Source: PALSA-505 sp963699015
GTDB taxonomy: Bacteria; Actinomycetota; Actinomycetes; Streptosporangiales; Streptosporangiaceae
DNA: 64,000 nucleotides
Assembly: GCA_963699015.1 (NCBI GenBank)
Contig: CAVOSX010000002.1
Span: forward strand, 248,001 to 312,000
Direction of reading: 5' to 3'
Part shown: positions 17,258 through 26,185 of the stretch, one piece after another
Layout: every line of letters starts with the position of its first letter
Position numbering within the stretch: position 1 is the stretch's first letter
Program-made: the position numbers and the translations under genes
The notes under the pieces: generated by a model
What the model was told of the DNA's origin: nothing
What the model saw: the letters and a program-made list of their open reading frames with translations, nothing else
Databases searched by the model: none

Positions 17258-17701
17258 CTACGTGCTGTAGGTGATCGTTACGGCGTGCTTGGTGCCCGTC
17301 TTGTTCAGGGCCTTGGCCTTGATCGTTCCGGTGGCTCCCTTGAACGCGCCGGTGCCGCCGGTCACCTTGCCGTTAGTGACCGCGCCTGTCTTGTTGCTGA
17401 CAGTGGCCGTGCCGTACAGGAACCCGCCGCTGACGTTGACCGTGATGTTCACGGCGGCGGAGGTCGCCGAGGTAGCTGCGAAGTAGATCATGTCGAACCC
17501 GACGGTCTTGCCCGCCTTGACGTCGGTTTCCTGATTGGCGCCGGTCGTCCTGGTGAAACTGACCGATTTCACCTGCACCGCGGTGAACGCCAGCGTGTGC
17601 GTAGCGCTGCTCGCGCTGGCAACGGCCGGCAGCAGCGCCGCGCCCGTGCCGCCCAGGACGACAGCCGCGCCCGCCGCCACGATAGACCTGCGAACCTTCA
17701 T
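17258..17701 (-). CDS. Small secreted protein, allene-oxide-cyclase/dirigent barrel-like
   Basis: 147 residues with a clear Sec signal (MKVRRSIVAAGAAVVLGGTG, cleavage near ASA-SS). The mature part is Thr/Ser/Val-rich beta structure: LAFTAVQVKSVSFTRTTG, KAGKTVGFDMIYFAA, VNVSGGFLYGTATVSNKTG and GGTGAFKGATGTIKAKALNK. That strand and Gly pattern recalls the small barrels of allene oxide cyclase/dirigent-like proteins, found in actinobacteria as exported proteins of unknown role. AGGGGG precedes the ATG and a strong terminator follows, so this is a complete single-gene unit, bracketed by short repeats. Confidence 0.75.
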   Translation of the reverse strand: MKVRRSIVAAGAAVVLGGTGAALLPAVASASSATHTLAFTAVQVKSVSFTRTTGANQETDVKAGKTVGFDMIYFAATSATSAAVNITVNVSGGFLYGTATVSNKTGAVTNGKVTGGTGAFKGATGTIKAKALNKTGTKHAVTITYST

Positions 17702-17844
17702 GACAACCCCCTGTCTGCCGGGCGTCCCGCTCCGGGCGCCCCGACCGATAATCCGCCCTGCGGGCCGGGTAGGCCAAGGCCCGGCCGGGCTTCGGGGGCA
17801 GGGAAGGATGAATCATGGCTCACGCTTGACCTGTGATTCAAATT

Positions 17845-17864
17845 GACCCACTACCGAGCACTGG
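17845..17864. repeat. Flanking repeat, right copy
   Basis: GACCCACTAC followed one base later by GAGCACTGG, the rearranged counterpart of the site at 17157. Such a pair could be the worn ends of an inserted module, though no transposase is present. Confidence 0.45.
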
Positions 17865-17894
17865 CGGGAAGCGCACCAGCGGTAACGTCTGATC

Positions 17895-17936
17895 ACGGAG
17901 GGCGGCCCGGTCTGGCTGGCGGCGCCGCCCTTCCGT
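17895..17936 (+). terminator. Orphan hairpin followed by short T run
   Basis: CACGGAGGGCGGC pairs with GCCGCCCTTCCGTG (one bulge) over a loop of about 17 nt, with TTT after it on the plus strand. No plus-strand gene ends here, so it may close an unannotated small RNA or be the distal terminator of the minus-strand gene at 18036. The rest of the interval 17702-18035 shows no supported gene. Confidence 0.4.
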
Positions 17937-18035
17937 GTTTCCCAAGGTCCAAGATCACCGCACACGTATCGCACGGAACGTGTAACATGGTGTCTGACCT
18001 GGGAAGCAAGCTATTTGGGGAGAGTAGCGCGCGAG

Positions 18036-18275
18036 TCAGGCGGTTCGGGGCAAACCCGCCGGCTTCGGGCGCGACGGCACAGTGCCGGGGTTCTTGTCCC
18101 AGCTGAGTGATTCGATGGTGCCGCTGAACCAGTGCCCGAGCGGGCACCGGATCTTGGCGCTTTCGAGCACCCCGTCGGTGGACTGCGCCCCGTACCGGTA
18201 CTCCACCTCGGCTGGCAGCCCGCACCTGGCCGCGCCATGCTCGTCCAGGTACGCCGGGCAGTCCAGGAACATCAT
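18036..18275 (-). CDS. Small actinobacterial hypothetical protein
   Basis: 79 residues from the ATG at MMFLDCPAYLDEHGAARC. The pattern CPAYLD, RCGLPAEVEYRY, LESAKIRCPLGHWFSGTIES is one I associate with a widespread small actinobacterial family of unknown function with conserved Cys and Trp residues; Cys and His may bind zinc. Two upstream in-frame ATGs result from an 18-bp tandem duplication (MESRMV, MESRMM), and each copy also carries a GGAAAG that could serve as ribosome site. The start is therefore uncertain by twelve residues. Confidence 0.65.
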   Translation of the reverse strand: MMFLDCPAYLDEHGAARCGLPAEVEYRYGAQSTDGVLESAKIRCPLGHWFSGTIESLSWDKNPGTVPSRPKPAGLPRTA

Positions 18276-18308
18276 CCGGCTTTCCATCACCATCCGGCTT
18301 TCCATCAC
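18273..18308 (-). repeat. Tandem 18-bp duplication at a gene start
   Basis: CATCCGGCTTTCCATCAC occurs twice with no spacer. The duplication copies both a start codon and a ribosome-site-like GGAAAG in front of the small hypothetical gene. Confidence 0.85.
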
Positions 18309-18427
18309 CGACCCCCGTTCATACCCCTTTGCGGTCCAGAGGACCCGGACGCCCCCGCTGATACATGCGCGCGACGTAGGCTTCGGCGGCGCGCGACGTA
18401 AGCTTCGGTGGAGAGAAGGAGGCCGCC

Positions 18428-19207
18428 ATGGGGTTCGAGCACGTCCTGGTCGAGCGGTCCGGCGAGTTCGCCACGATCACGATGAACCGCCCGCAGCGGC
18501 GCAACGCCCTGTCGTTGCCGCACATGCGCGAGCTGATCGAGGCTTTCACGCAGGTTGGCGGCAGTGACGCGCTGGGCATCGTGCTCGCAGGCCACGGCCC
18601 GGTGTTCTGTGCCGGGCATGATTTCGCCGACGTCGCCGACGCCGACCTGTCCGGGGTCCGCTCGCTGCTGCAGATCTGCACCGAGCTGATGACGCTGATG
18701 CAGCAGGTTCCGCAGCCGGTGGTGGCCAGGGTGCACGGGCTGGCCACGGCGGCCGGCTGCCAGCTCGTCGCCTCTGCCGACCTCGCGGTGGCCAGCGACA
18801 ACGCCGGCTTCGCCGCTCCCGGCGGGAAGGGCGGCTGGTTCTGTCACACCCCCATGGTGGCGATCGCCCGCAACATCGGACGCAAACGCGCCGCCGAGAT
18901 GGCGCTGTCCGGCGACGTCATCGATGCCCGGACCGCGCTGGAGTGGGGGCTGGTCAACCGGGTGGTGCCCGCGGCGCAGCTAGATTCCGCGGTGCAGGAC
19001 CTGCTCGAGCGCGTTACCCGCGGTTCCGCGGAAAGCAAGGGCATCGGCAAGCAGGCGCTATACGCGCAGATCGACCTCGACCAGCCCAAGGCCTACGCCT
19101 ACGCCGTCGAGGTGATGGCCGCCACCAGCCAGCTGCCCGACGCGCGAGAGGGGATGCGCGCCTTCCTCGGCAAACGCAAGCCGCAGTGGCTGCGCGGCCG
19201 CCCGTAG
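18428..19207 (+). CDS. Enoyl-CoA hydratase/isomerase family protein
   Basis: 259 residues with AAGGAGG well spaced before the ATG. The crotonase fold is clear: ATITMNRPQRRNALS, the first oxyanion segment GPVFCAGHDFADVA, the second HGLATAAGCQLVASADLAVA, and PGGKGGWFCHTP. The two glutamates that act in classical hydratases are replaced (Gln in GCQLVA, Gly in the APGGKG loop), as in ECHDC3-type members. Hydration of enoyl-CoA is thus doubtful and another CoA-thioester reaction is likely. The C-terminal REGMRAFLGKRKPQW is typical. A strong terminator follows. Confidence 0.88.
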   Translation: MGFEHVLVERSGEFATITMNRPQRRNALSLPHMRELIEAFTQVGGSDALGIVLAGHGPVFCAGHDFADVADADLSGVRSLLQICTELMTLMQQVPQPVVARVHGLATAAGCQLVASADLAVASDNAGFAAPGGKGGWFCHTPMVAIARNIGRKRAAEMALSGDVIDARTALEWGLVNRVVPAAQLDSAVQDLLERVTRGSAESKGIGKQALYAQIDLDQPKAYAYAVEVMAATSQLPDAREGMRAFLGKRKPQWLRGRP

Positions 19208-19296
19208 CGCCCGGCGATCCCGCTATCGATGGCTCAGTGACGGCATGGAACGGCTTTGCGCACCGGGCCAGCCCGCACGGTCCTCGCGACAGCACG

Positions 19297-19328
19297 AGGC
19301 GGCGGTCGCGTGAACGCGACCGCCGCCT
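19297..19328. terminator. Bidirectional terminator between echA-like gene and lon
   Basis: AGGCGGCGGTCGCG, loop TGAA, and its exact 14-bp complement stand between two convergent genes, so the hairpin can end both transcripts. Confidence 0.8.
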
Positions 19329-19344
19329 GTGATTACAGCCTTGC

Positions 19345-21730
19345 TCAGGCCGCTACCGGCGTCTGCGACTCCGGCCGTGCTACCGCGGGCTCGAGGGCAA
19401 GCTCGAGTACCTCGCGGACATCGCTGACCGGGTGAACCTCGAGTTGGTCACGCACCGCCTCCGGCACGTCCTCGAGGTCCGGCTCGTTCCGCTGGGGAAT
19501 CAGCACAGTGGTGATCCCCGCGCGGTGAGCGGCCAGCAGCTTCTGCTTCACCCCGCCGATCGGCAGCACCCGGCCGGTCAGCGAGACCTCGCCGGTCATC
19601 GCGACGTCGCTGCGGACCAGGCGACCAGACAGCAGCGAGGCCAGCGCGGTGGTCATGGTGACCCCGGCGCTCGGCCCGTCCTTGGGCACCGCGCCCGCCG
19701 GCACGTGCACGTGCACGCCCCGGTCCTTCAGGTCACCGACCGGCAGTTCCAGCTCGGCGCCGTGCGAGCGGAGGTAGGACAGGGCGATCTGGGCCGACTC
19801 CTTCATGACGTCGCCCAGCTGGCCGGTGAGCGTGACACCGGTGTCTCCGGTCTCCGGGTCGGCCAACGACGCCTCGATGAACAGCACGTCGCCGCCGGTG
19901 CCGGTGACCGCCAGGCCTGTCGCCACGCCGGGCACCGCTGTCCGCTCGGCCGACTCCGGGGTGTGCCTCGGGTGCCCGAGGTACCCGTCCAGGTCATCCG
20001 GGCCCACCGTGACCGGGAGCTCGGACTCGCCGGAGGCGAGCCGCGCGGCGATCTTCCGCAGCACCCGGGCGATGCTCCGCTCCAGCGCGCGCACGCCCGC
20101 CTCACGGGTGTACTCGGCGGCCAGCCGCCGCAGCGCGTCGTCGGTCACCGTCACGTCGGCCGGGTCAAGCCCGGCCCGCTCGAGCTGCCGGGGCAGCAGG
20201 TGGCCGCGGGCGATCGTCACCTTCTCCTCTTCGGTGTAGCCGTCCAGCGGGATCGGCTCCATCCGGTCGAGCAGCGGCTCGGGGATCGCCTCGGCCACGT
20301 TGGCGGTGGCGATGAACAGCACGTCGGACAGGTCCAGCTCGACCTCGAGGTAGTGGTCGCGGAACGTGTGGTTCTGCGCCGGGTCCAGCACCTCGAGCAG
20401 CGCGGCGGTGGGGTCACCACGGTAGTCGCTGCCGAGCTTGTCCACCTCGTCCAGCAGGATCACCGGGTTCATGGAGCCCGCCTCGCGGATGGCCCGCACG
20501 ATCCGGCCGGGCAGCGCGCCGACGTAGGTGCGCCGGTGGCCGCGGATCTCCGCCTCGTCACGGACGCCGCCGAGCGCCACCCGCGCGAAGTTACGGCCCA
20601 TCGCCCTGGCCACGGACTCGCCGAGCGAGGTCTTGCCGACGCCCGGCGGACCGGTCAGGGCAAGCACCGCGCCGCTGCGGCGGCCGCCGACCAGTGTCAG
20701 GCCCTTCTCCGACCGTCGCTTGCGGACCGCCAGGTACTCGATGATCCGGTCCTTCACGTCGTCCAGTCCGGCGTGGTCAGCGTCGAGGATCCCGCGCGCG
20801 CCGCCGATGTCGTAGGCGTCGTCGGTCCGGGTGTTCCACGGAATCTCCAGGACCGTGTCCAGCCAGGTGCGAATCCAGCTGGCCTCCGGCGAGGCATCGG
20901 AGCTGCGCTCCAGCTTGGCCGCCTCCTTGAGTGCGGCCTCGGCTACCTTCTCCGGCAGGTCGGCGGCCTCGATCCGGGCCCGGTAGTCCTCTTCCTCGTT
21001 GGCCGGCTGGCCATCCAGTTCGGCCAGTTCCTTGCGGATGGCCGCTAGCTGCTGGCGGAGCAGGAACTCGCGCTGCTGCTTCTCCATGCCCTCGCGGACG
21101 TCGTTCTGGATGGTCTCGGCCACGTCCAGCTCGGCGAGCGCATCGCGGGCCCAGCCGGTCAGCTTCTCCAGCCGCTGCTCCGGGTCGATGTTCTCCAGCA
21201 GCTCAGTCCGCTGCTCGAGCGTGAGGTAGGTGGCGTAGCCGGCGCTGTCGGCCAGAGCCGACGGGTCGGCGATGTTCTGCAGCACGTTCGACGACCTGCC
21301 AGGCGCCTCGCTTCTGCAGGATCGTGGTGGCCAGCCCGCGGTACTCACGGGCCAGTTCCTGGGCGCGGGGGCTGGCCGCGGGCTCATCCACGACCGATCC
21401 CTCGACCCATAGAGCCGCGCCGGGACCCACGGTCCCGGTGCCGATCCGGACGCGGGACAGGCCGCGGATCACCGCGGCAAGCTCACCGGTGGGCAGCCGT
21501 CCGGTCTGCTCGACGACGCCGAGCGTTCCCACGGGGGCGTACTTGCCACCCAGCCGGGGTACCAGCAGCACCTGCGGCTTGGCGTCGGCCGCGTCGGGCG
21601 CGGACGCCGCCAGCCGCGCCGCCTCTATAGCCGCACGGGCAGCCCCCGACATCTCGACCGGGACAACCATCGTGGGCAGGACCACGGTGTCGTCCAGCGG
21701 CAGAACCGGCAGGGACAGAGTCTCACTCAT
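19345..21730 (-). CDS. lon: ATP-dependent Lon protease (one frameshift)
   Basis: The N-terminal substrate domain (SLPVLPLDDTVVLPTMVVPV) is read in one frame and the rest in another. Removing one base in GAAC near 21287 gives the expected GAWQVV-DVLQNIADPSALA. The remainder is intact: a coiled helical region, Walker A GPPGVGKTS, the Walker B region ILLDEVDKLG, and the protease dyad Ser in PKDGPSAGV with Lys in GGVKQKLLAA. Total length about 794 residues, normal for Lon. The ATG behind AGGAAG is preferred over an adjacent TTG. Lon degrades misfolded and regulatory proteins in the cytoplasm. Because everything else is perfect, the break is probably a sequencing error; if real, the gene is dead. 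Confidence 0.88.
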
Positions 21731-22037
21731 CAAGTCACTTCCTGAAAAGGGTCAGTGGTGACAGCTTCAACATGAGGTATCCGGAATTGCTTCCTGGATC
21801 TTGTTCGCTGTCAGAGATCGCGGCTTTGCTAGATCGCGCGCGCCTGATTTCAGGGAATCCACGACCACTGATGGGACGGGAACTAAAAGGGCCGCGGGCG
21901 CTGTCTGCTCGCCCTACTTGTAGCCATGCCTGAATAACCTCAGGGCGGGGCCTGGTATTCCCGCTTCAGACCAGCCGGCGCGGCGCCGCGGCCACCGCCG
22001 ACGGTGCCAGGCGGGACGGCGCGGCGGCCCGGAGTGC

Positions 22038-23459
22038 TCAGCGGAATGCGCTGGTGGCGGGCGTGGAGGCGTCCAGCGTGACGGGGCCGGGCGGGACGGC
22101 ATCGGGGGGGCCGGGACGCGACCGGATGAGTATCCGCACGCACAGCACTGCCAGTGCCGCGACGAAGGCGCAGTAGATCCAGAACGCCGCCGTGACCCCG
22201 GAGCTGATCGTGATCCCCGCCTGGCTGGCCGCCGCCGGCGGTATCCCGAACAGGGCCGACGAGGCACCCTCGGCCACCCCGATGATCGCCGAGATCGCCT
22301 GAGCCGCCATCGGGATGATGGCCCCGGCCAGCAGCACCGCACCCTGCCAGGCCGGGCGCCATAGAGCCGCGGCGACGACCACCGCGACGAGCGCGATCAT
22401 CACGGCCACGTCTCCGGCGATCACGGGCGCCGGATTCTTGAACGCGTCGCCGAGCGTCGCGGTCGCCGACGCTCCCGCGGGGGTATGCAGGGTATAGCTG
22501 TCCCACGACGGGGCGAACGCGATCGCCGCGCCGAGCCCGGCCAGGGTCAGCGTAAGGACCGAATCCACCTTGGTGTCGTGAGACCAGCCGGGCGCGCCGG
22601 TCCGCAGCAGCAGGAAGGCCGCCAGCGAGCCGGCCATGCAGAAGAGCCAGCCCACCAGTGAGAGCACAAGGCCGGCGCCCATGAGCTGCGAGCTTCCGGC
22701 GATCACCGTGCCGAGGTCAGCGAAGAAGAAGCCGAACGTGACCACGCTCAGCCCCATCCCCAAGAGCGCTCCCGTCCTGGCGCGGTTGCCGCCGAGCAGG
22801 ATGAGCGCGGCGCTCACTGCCCAGCCAGCCAGGTAGATCACGTGCGGCACGAGCTCGTCCGCGTGCTGGGCCAGGTTCGCGCCGCCGAGGTAAGGGGGAA
22901 ACAGCCCGATGATCCCGCAGGCGACACCGACGACCAGCAGTACCGCCCCGATGACCGCGGGCCGGCTCGCGCTGGCGGGCAGGGTCTCGCGCTCGCCGCC
23001 GGTGACCGGCGCGGGCGGCGCGGCGAGTCCTGCCAAGCCCGGCCCGGCCGCGGTCGGGCCGGGCGGCATGAAGAGGCCCGGCCCGGACGGGGCGGGGGCG
23101 TGCGGTCCGGACGGGGCGGGGGCGTGCGGTCCGGACGTGGCGGGGGCGTGCGGTCCGGACGTGGCGGGGGCGGATGGCACGGCGGAGTGCGGGCGGGGGG
23201 GCGTGGCAGGCGGGCCGGCCGGCGCAGCGGTCTGCGGTCCCGATGGCGTCCTGGCGGGCGCGCCGGCCTGGACGATCGTGCCGGGCGCCTCGACGGTCGT
23301 GAATCGGGACCACGCGCCGTACCAGCCCTCGCGGGTCAGCGGCCAGCTCTCCAGCGGCTGCGATACCGACTGCGCCGCGGGCCAGATCCCGTAGAAGTCT
23401 CGTCCTCGCCCGATCTGGTAGTTCGATCCTCGGTACCAGATAGCCACGATCTCACGCAC
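22038..23459 (-). CDS. Multi-spanning membrane protein with Pro-rich repeat region
   Basis: The GTG start is chosen because AGGGAGG lies 8 nt upstream, giving 473 residues; the longer frame adds 35 residues of no character. The N-terminal 50 residues (EIVAIWYRGSNYQIGRGRDF) form a small soluble domain. Residues about 65-160 are a Pro/Ala/Gly linker with four tandem SGPHAPAP-type units. Then come seven or eight hydrophobic segments starting at RPAVIGAVLLVVGVACGIIG. The function is not recognised. It is adjacent and co-directional with the RodZ-like gene, which also has 8-residue tandem repeats; the two may act together at the envelope. Confidence 0.7.
   Translation of the reverse strand: MREIVAIWYRGSNYQIGRGRDFYGIWPAAQSVSQPLESWPLTREGWYGAWSRFTTVEAPGTIVQAGAPARTPSGPQTAAPAGPPATPPRPHSAVPSAPATSGPHAPATSGPHAPAPSGPHAPAPSGPGLFMPPGPTAAGPGLAGLAAPPAPVTGGERETLPASASRPAVIGAVLLVVGVACGIIGLFPPYLGGANLAQHADELVPHVIYLAGWAVSAALILLGGNRARTGALLGMGLSVVTFGFFFADLGTVIAGSSQLMGAGLVLSLVGWLFCMAGSLAAFLLLRTGAPGWSHDTKVDSVLTLTLAGLGAAIAFAPSWDSYTLHTPAGASATATLGDAFKNPAPVIAGDVAVMIALVAVVVAAALWRPAWQGAVLLAGAIIPMAAQAISAIIGVAEGASSALFGIPPAAASQAGITISSGVTAAFWIYCAFVAALAVLCVRILIRSRPGPPDAVPPGPVTLDASTPATSAFR
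23076..23170 (-). repeat. Tandem 24-bp repeats coding S-G-P-H-A-P-A-P/T units
   Basis: Four near-identical 24-nt units built around GCGTGCGGTCCGGACG encode an extended Pro-rich linker between the soluble head and the membrane part of the protein. Confidence 0.8.
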
Positions 23460-23603
23460 GGCTTCGACCTCCCTGCTTACAAGCCCGCCCACAGCCCATC
23501 CCGTCGTGCCTGGGGCCAGGGTAGGAGGCTGATCTGCGTTTCGGCTGAGCGTAACCTGAGGCATTCCTGACGCTCCCGGCAGCGCCGTTCGGAATCGGAT
23601 GCC

Positions 23604-24950
23604 TTACCGGCCTTGCAGCCGCACGTCATACACGCTGGCCCGGAAGGTTCCCGACGGGTCGACCGGCAGGCTGGTGAACCAGATGAGCACGTACCGGCCG
23701 CGGGCGGGCGAGGCGAGCCGCAGCCGCGCGACGCCGGTGGCGCCGCCGTGCGCGACCGGCCGCAGGCCTGCCAGCGAGGGTCTGTTGCCGACGCGCAGCC
23801 GGAAGGCGCCGCCGTGGCCCGGGCCGAACCGTATCCGGGCGGTCGTGATCGTCACGGGCCGGCCCATGTCCACCAGCAGGCCGGTGCCGGCGTACAGGTT
23901 GCCGAATGCGGCGGTGGTGTACCAGTCGGTGTGCCAGGCGGTGCCCGGATGGCGGTCGATCGCCAGGTGCGCGTTGGCAGCGTCGTCGCTCTGGCCACCG
24001 ATGCCCAGCGCCTGCGCGCCTGCCGGGGCGAGCGCCCGGACCCGGGGGGTCGGCTTCGGGCTCGGGCTTGGCGTCTGCGCCTGCGTCGGTGCTGGGCTGC
24101 TGGGGACAGCGGACGGGCTGGTCGCGGGGCGAGCGGGCGCCGAGTGCGCGCTGTTGGTGGCCTGCGATGAGCCAGCGAAGATGTTGTATGCCAGGTAGCC
24201 GATCGCGGCCAGCAGCACCAGGGCCAGCGGCGCGACCCAGTTCAGCGGGCGCCGTCGGCGCGTCCGGCCGGGCGGCACCGGCGCGGGCGGCAGCGAATGC
24301 CTGCGTCGTTCCGCCGGCGGAGCAGGCGGAGACTGCTGGCTCGGGCCGCCTGGCGGGGCGGGCCGGGCGCCGGAGGCCGAGGCTGGCTCGGCGAAAAAGG
24401 AGAAGGCCGGCTCGGTGCGCGCGGGCCGGCCCGGCTCGGCGCGTGCGGGCCGGCCCGAGTCAGTGCGCGCGGGGCGGCCCGGCTCGGTCGGCACAGGGGG
24501 CCCGGGCTGGGCGGGTATGCGCGGCGCCGGCTCGGCATGCATAGGCGGGCCCGGCTCGGCATGCATAGGCGGGCCCGGCTCGGCATGCATAGACGGGCCC
24601 GGCTCGGCGTGCATAGACGGGCCAGGCTGGGTGTAGGCCGGGATCCCCCGCTGGGTACCGATGGCCAGCCCTGGCTGGGTGATCTCGGCCTCGGTAAGTT
24701 CGTCCGGCTCCGGCTCCGGCTCCGGCTCGGTCGCGTCGTACTGGCGGATGAACGGGTCCGGGTCGGTCCCGATGGCTCTGGCGATGCTGCGGATGTGCCC
24801 CCGCGCATAGAAGTCACCGCCGCACGCCGAGTAATCATCGCTCTCGATATCTGCGATGATCTTTTCCCTGATGCGTGTCCGCTGGCTCACCTGGGCCAGG
24901 CTCAGCCCGGCCTCCCGTCGCGCTTGGGCGAGACCTTCGCCGATGCTCAC
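23604..24950 (-). CDS. RodZ-like HTH membrane protein with discoidin-like C-terminus
   Basis: 448 residues from a GTG preceded by GGAGG. Residues 1-75 are a Cro/CI-type helix-turn-helix of the RodZ class (LAQARREAGLSLAQVSQRTR, FYARGHIRSIARAIG). About 180 residues of Glu/Pro linker follow with 8-residue repeats (HAEPGPSM, GRPARTDS). A basic cluster RTRRRRP comes before one transmembrane helix (WVAPLALVLLAAIGYLAYNI). The extracellular C-terminus looks like a galactose-binding/discoidin beta sandwich (SDDAANAHLAIDRHPGTAWH, TARIRFGPGHGG, GRYVLIWFTSLP). RodZ proteins link the cytoskeleton to the wall; this domain set suggests a wall- or glycan-sensing relative. Confidence 0.78.
   Translation of the reverse strand: MSIGEGLAQARREAGLSLAQVSQRTRIREKIIADIESDDYSACGGDFYARGHIRSIARAIGTDPDPFIRQYDATEPEPEPEPDELTEAEITQPGLAIGTQRGIPAYTQPGPSMHAEPGPSMHAEPGPPMHAEPGPPMHAEPAPRIPAQPGPPVPTEPGRPARTDSGRPARAEPGRPARTEPAFSFFAEPASASGARPAPPGGPSQQSPPAPPAERRRHSLPPAPVPPGRTRRRRPLNWVAPLALVLLAAIGYLAYNIFAGSSQATNSAHSAPARPATSPSAVPSSPAPTQAQTPSPSPKPTPRVRALAPAGAQALGIGGQSDDAANAHLAIDRHPGTAWHTDWYTTAAFGNLYAGTGLLVDMGRPVTITTARIRFGPGHGGAFRLRVGNRPSLAGLRPVAHGGATGVARLRLASPARGRYVLIWFTSLPVDPSGTFRASVYDVRLQGR
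24415..24625 (-). repeat. Two sets of 24-bp coding repeats
   Basis: A CATAGGCGGGCCCGGCTCGG-type unit appears four times (HAEPGPxM), and a related unit three to four times (GRPARTEP). Both are in the linker of the RodZ-like protein. The 24-nt period equals that of the neighbouring membrane-protein gene. Confidence 0.75.
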
Positions 24951-25208
24951 AGGCGCCTCCGCTGCGATATCGCACTGCGCAGCGCCCGGCTCGCGGAGCG
25001 CAGCTGGTCGTGGCTCCACCACCGACACTACGTCCGCCGAGGACGCAAGCGCGGCGAAACGGCGTTGCCGGGCATTGCGGACCGCTCACCCGCCAGAGAC
25101 GTCGCGACACCTCGCCGGGTCGCCGGCTCGCCCGCGCGACACGCCGCAAGCCCTGCGTACGGCCTGCCTGCTGGCCGATTGGCCGCCCGTTCGGCAGACT
25201 AAGCCCCG

Positions 25209-26135
25209 ATGAGCGATTCCGAAATGTCTGCGGCCGCCTTCCGTGCGCTCTACCAGCAGCTCCGGGACCAGACGCGGTGGGGCCCCGATGATCGCCGTGG
25301 CACGCTGAACCACATCACCCCGGCCCGGGTGGCGGCTGCCGCGCGCGAGGTCCAGGCCGGGCGGACGGTGACCATGGCCGCTTCGATGGCCAGCAGCGCG
25401 CCGGACAATCCCGAGCCCGGGGCGCGGCACATGAAGAGCATGCCCGATGAGCCGTCCGAGGCAGCCGGGCTGGCCTTTGCCGCGGATCAGCTGGTGGTGG
25501 ACATCCACGGCGATGTGGACAGCCACATCGACGCGCTGTGCCACGTCAGCTATGACGGGGCGCTCTACAACGGCATCCCGGCCGGGACGGTCACCGCGCA
25601 GGGCGCGAGCGAGCTGTCCATCGAGGAGGCCAAGGACGGCATCGTCGGCCGCGGAGTGCTGCTGGACATCCCCCGGCTGCGGGGCGTGCGCTGGCTCGAG
25701 CCCGGCGATCAGGTCACCGCCGCGGAACTGGCCGCGGCCGAAACGGTCCAGCAGGTGCGCGCGGGCCCCGGCGACCTGCTGTTCGTCCGGCTCGGCCACC
25801 GGCTGCGGCGGGACGAACTCGGGCCCTGGGATGTATCCCGGTTGCGCGCCGGACTGGACCCCCGTGCCATGGAATTCATGGCCGAGCGGCAGGTGGCCGT
25901 GCTCGGCTGCGACAGCAACAGCGACGTCGCGCCCAGCACGGTAGCGGATGTCGCGTTTCCCGTGCACGTGCTGGCGATCAACGCGATGGGCCTGTACCTG
26001 CTGGATTACCTGCAATTCGAGGACCTGGTACCGCTATGCGAAGCGGCAGGGCGGTGGTCGTTCCTGTGCGTCGTGGCCCCGCTCCGGCTGCCCGGCGGAA
26101 CCGGCTCCCTCGTGAACCCGATAGCAATCCTGTAA
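25209..26135 (+). CDS. Cyclase family protein (kynurenine formamidase-like fold)
   Basis: 308 residues. The metal motif appears as DVDSHIDALCHVSYDG (His-x-Asp with a later His), near residues 100-115, in the style HxxxDxxxH of the putative-cyclase family. GRGVLLDIPRLRG, FVRLGHRL and LGCDSNSD are the other conserved blocks. Family members are metal hydrolases such as arylformamidase or isatin hydrolase; this longer form with an N-terminal RWGPDDRRGTLNHITP is common in actinobacteria and its substrate is undefined. It is transcribed away from the RodZ-like gene. Confidence 0.87.
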   Translation: MSDSEMSAAAFRALYQQLRDQTRWGPDDRRGTLNHITPARVAAAAREVQAGRTVTMAASMASSAPDNPEPGARHMKSMPDEPSEAAGLAFAADQLVVDIHGDVDSHIDALCHVSYDGALYNGIPAGTVTAQGASELSIEEAKDGIVGRGVLLDIPRLRGVRWLEPGDQVTAAELAAAETVQQVRAGPGDLLFVRLGHRLRRDELGPWDVSRLRAGLDPRAMEFMAERQVAVLGCDSNSDVAPSTVADVAFPVHVLAINAMGLYLLDYLQFEDLVPLCEAAGRWSFLCVVAPLRLPGGTGSLVNPIAIL

Positions 26136-26185
26136 GGAACCCCGTTCAGGCGACCCGCGACTACAGCAGTGGCACGATCGCAACC

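Noticed and set aside
19345..21730. Two separate lon-related genes (N-terminal domain and protease)
   Set aside because: The two frames join at the normal Lon sequence by removing one base; a split pair would not overlap in this way.
21731..21900. HspR (HAIR) or ClgR operator upstream of lon
   Set aside because: GTTCGCT occurs but without a properly spaced second half, and no CTTGAGT dyad is present.
23076..24625. 24-bp direct repeats as CRISPR or iterons
   Set aside because: No spacers; they encode Pro-rich linkers in two clear genes.
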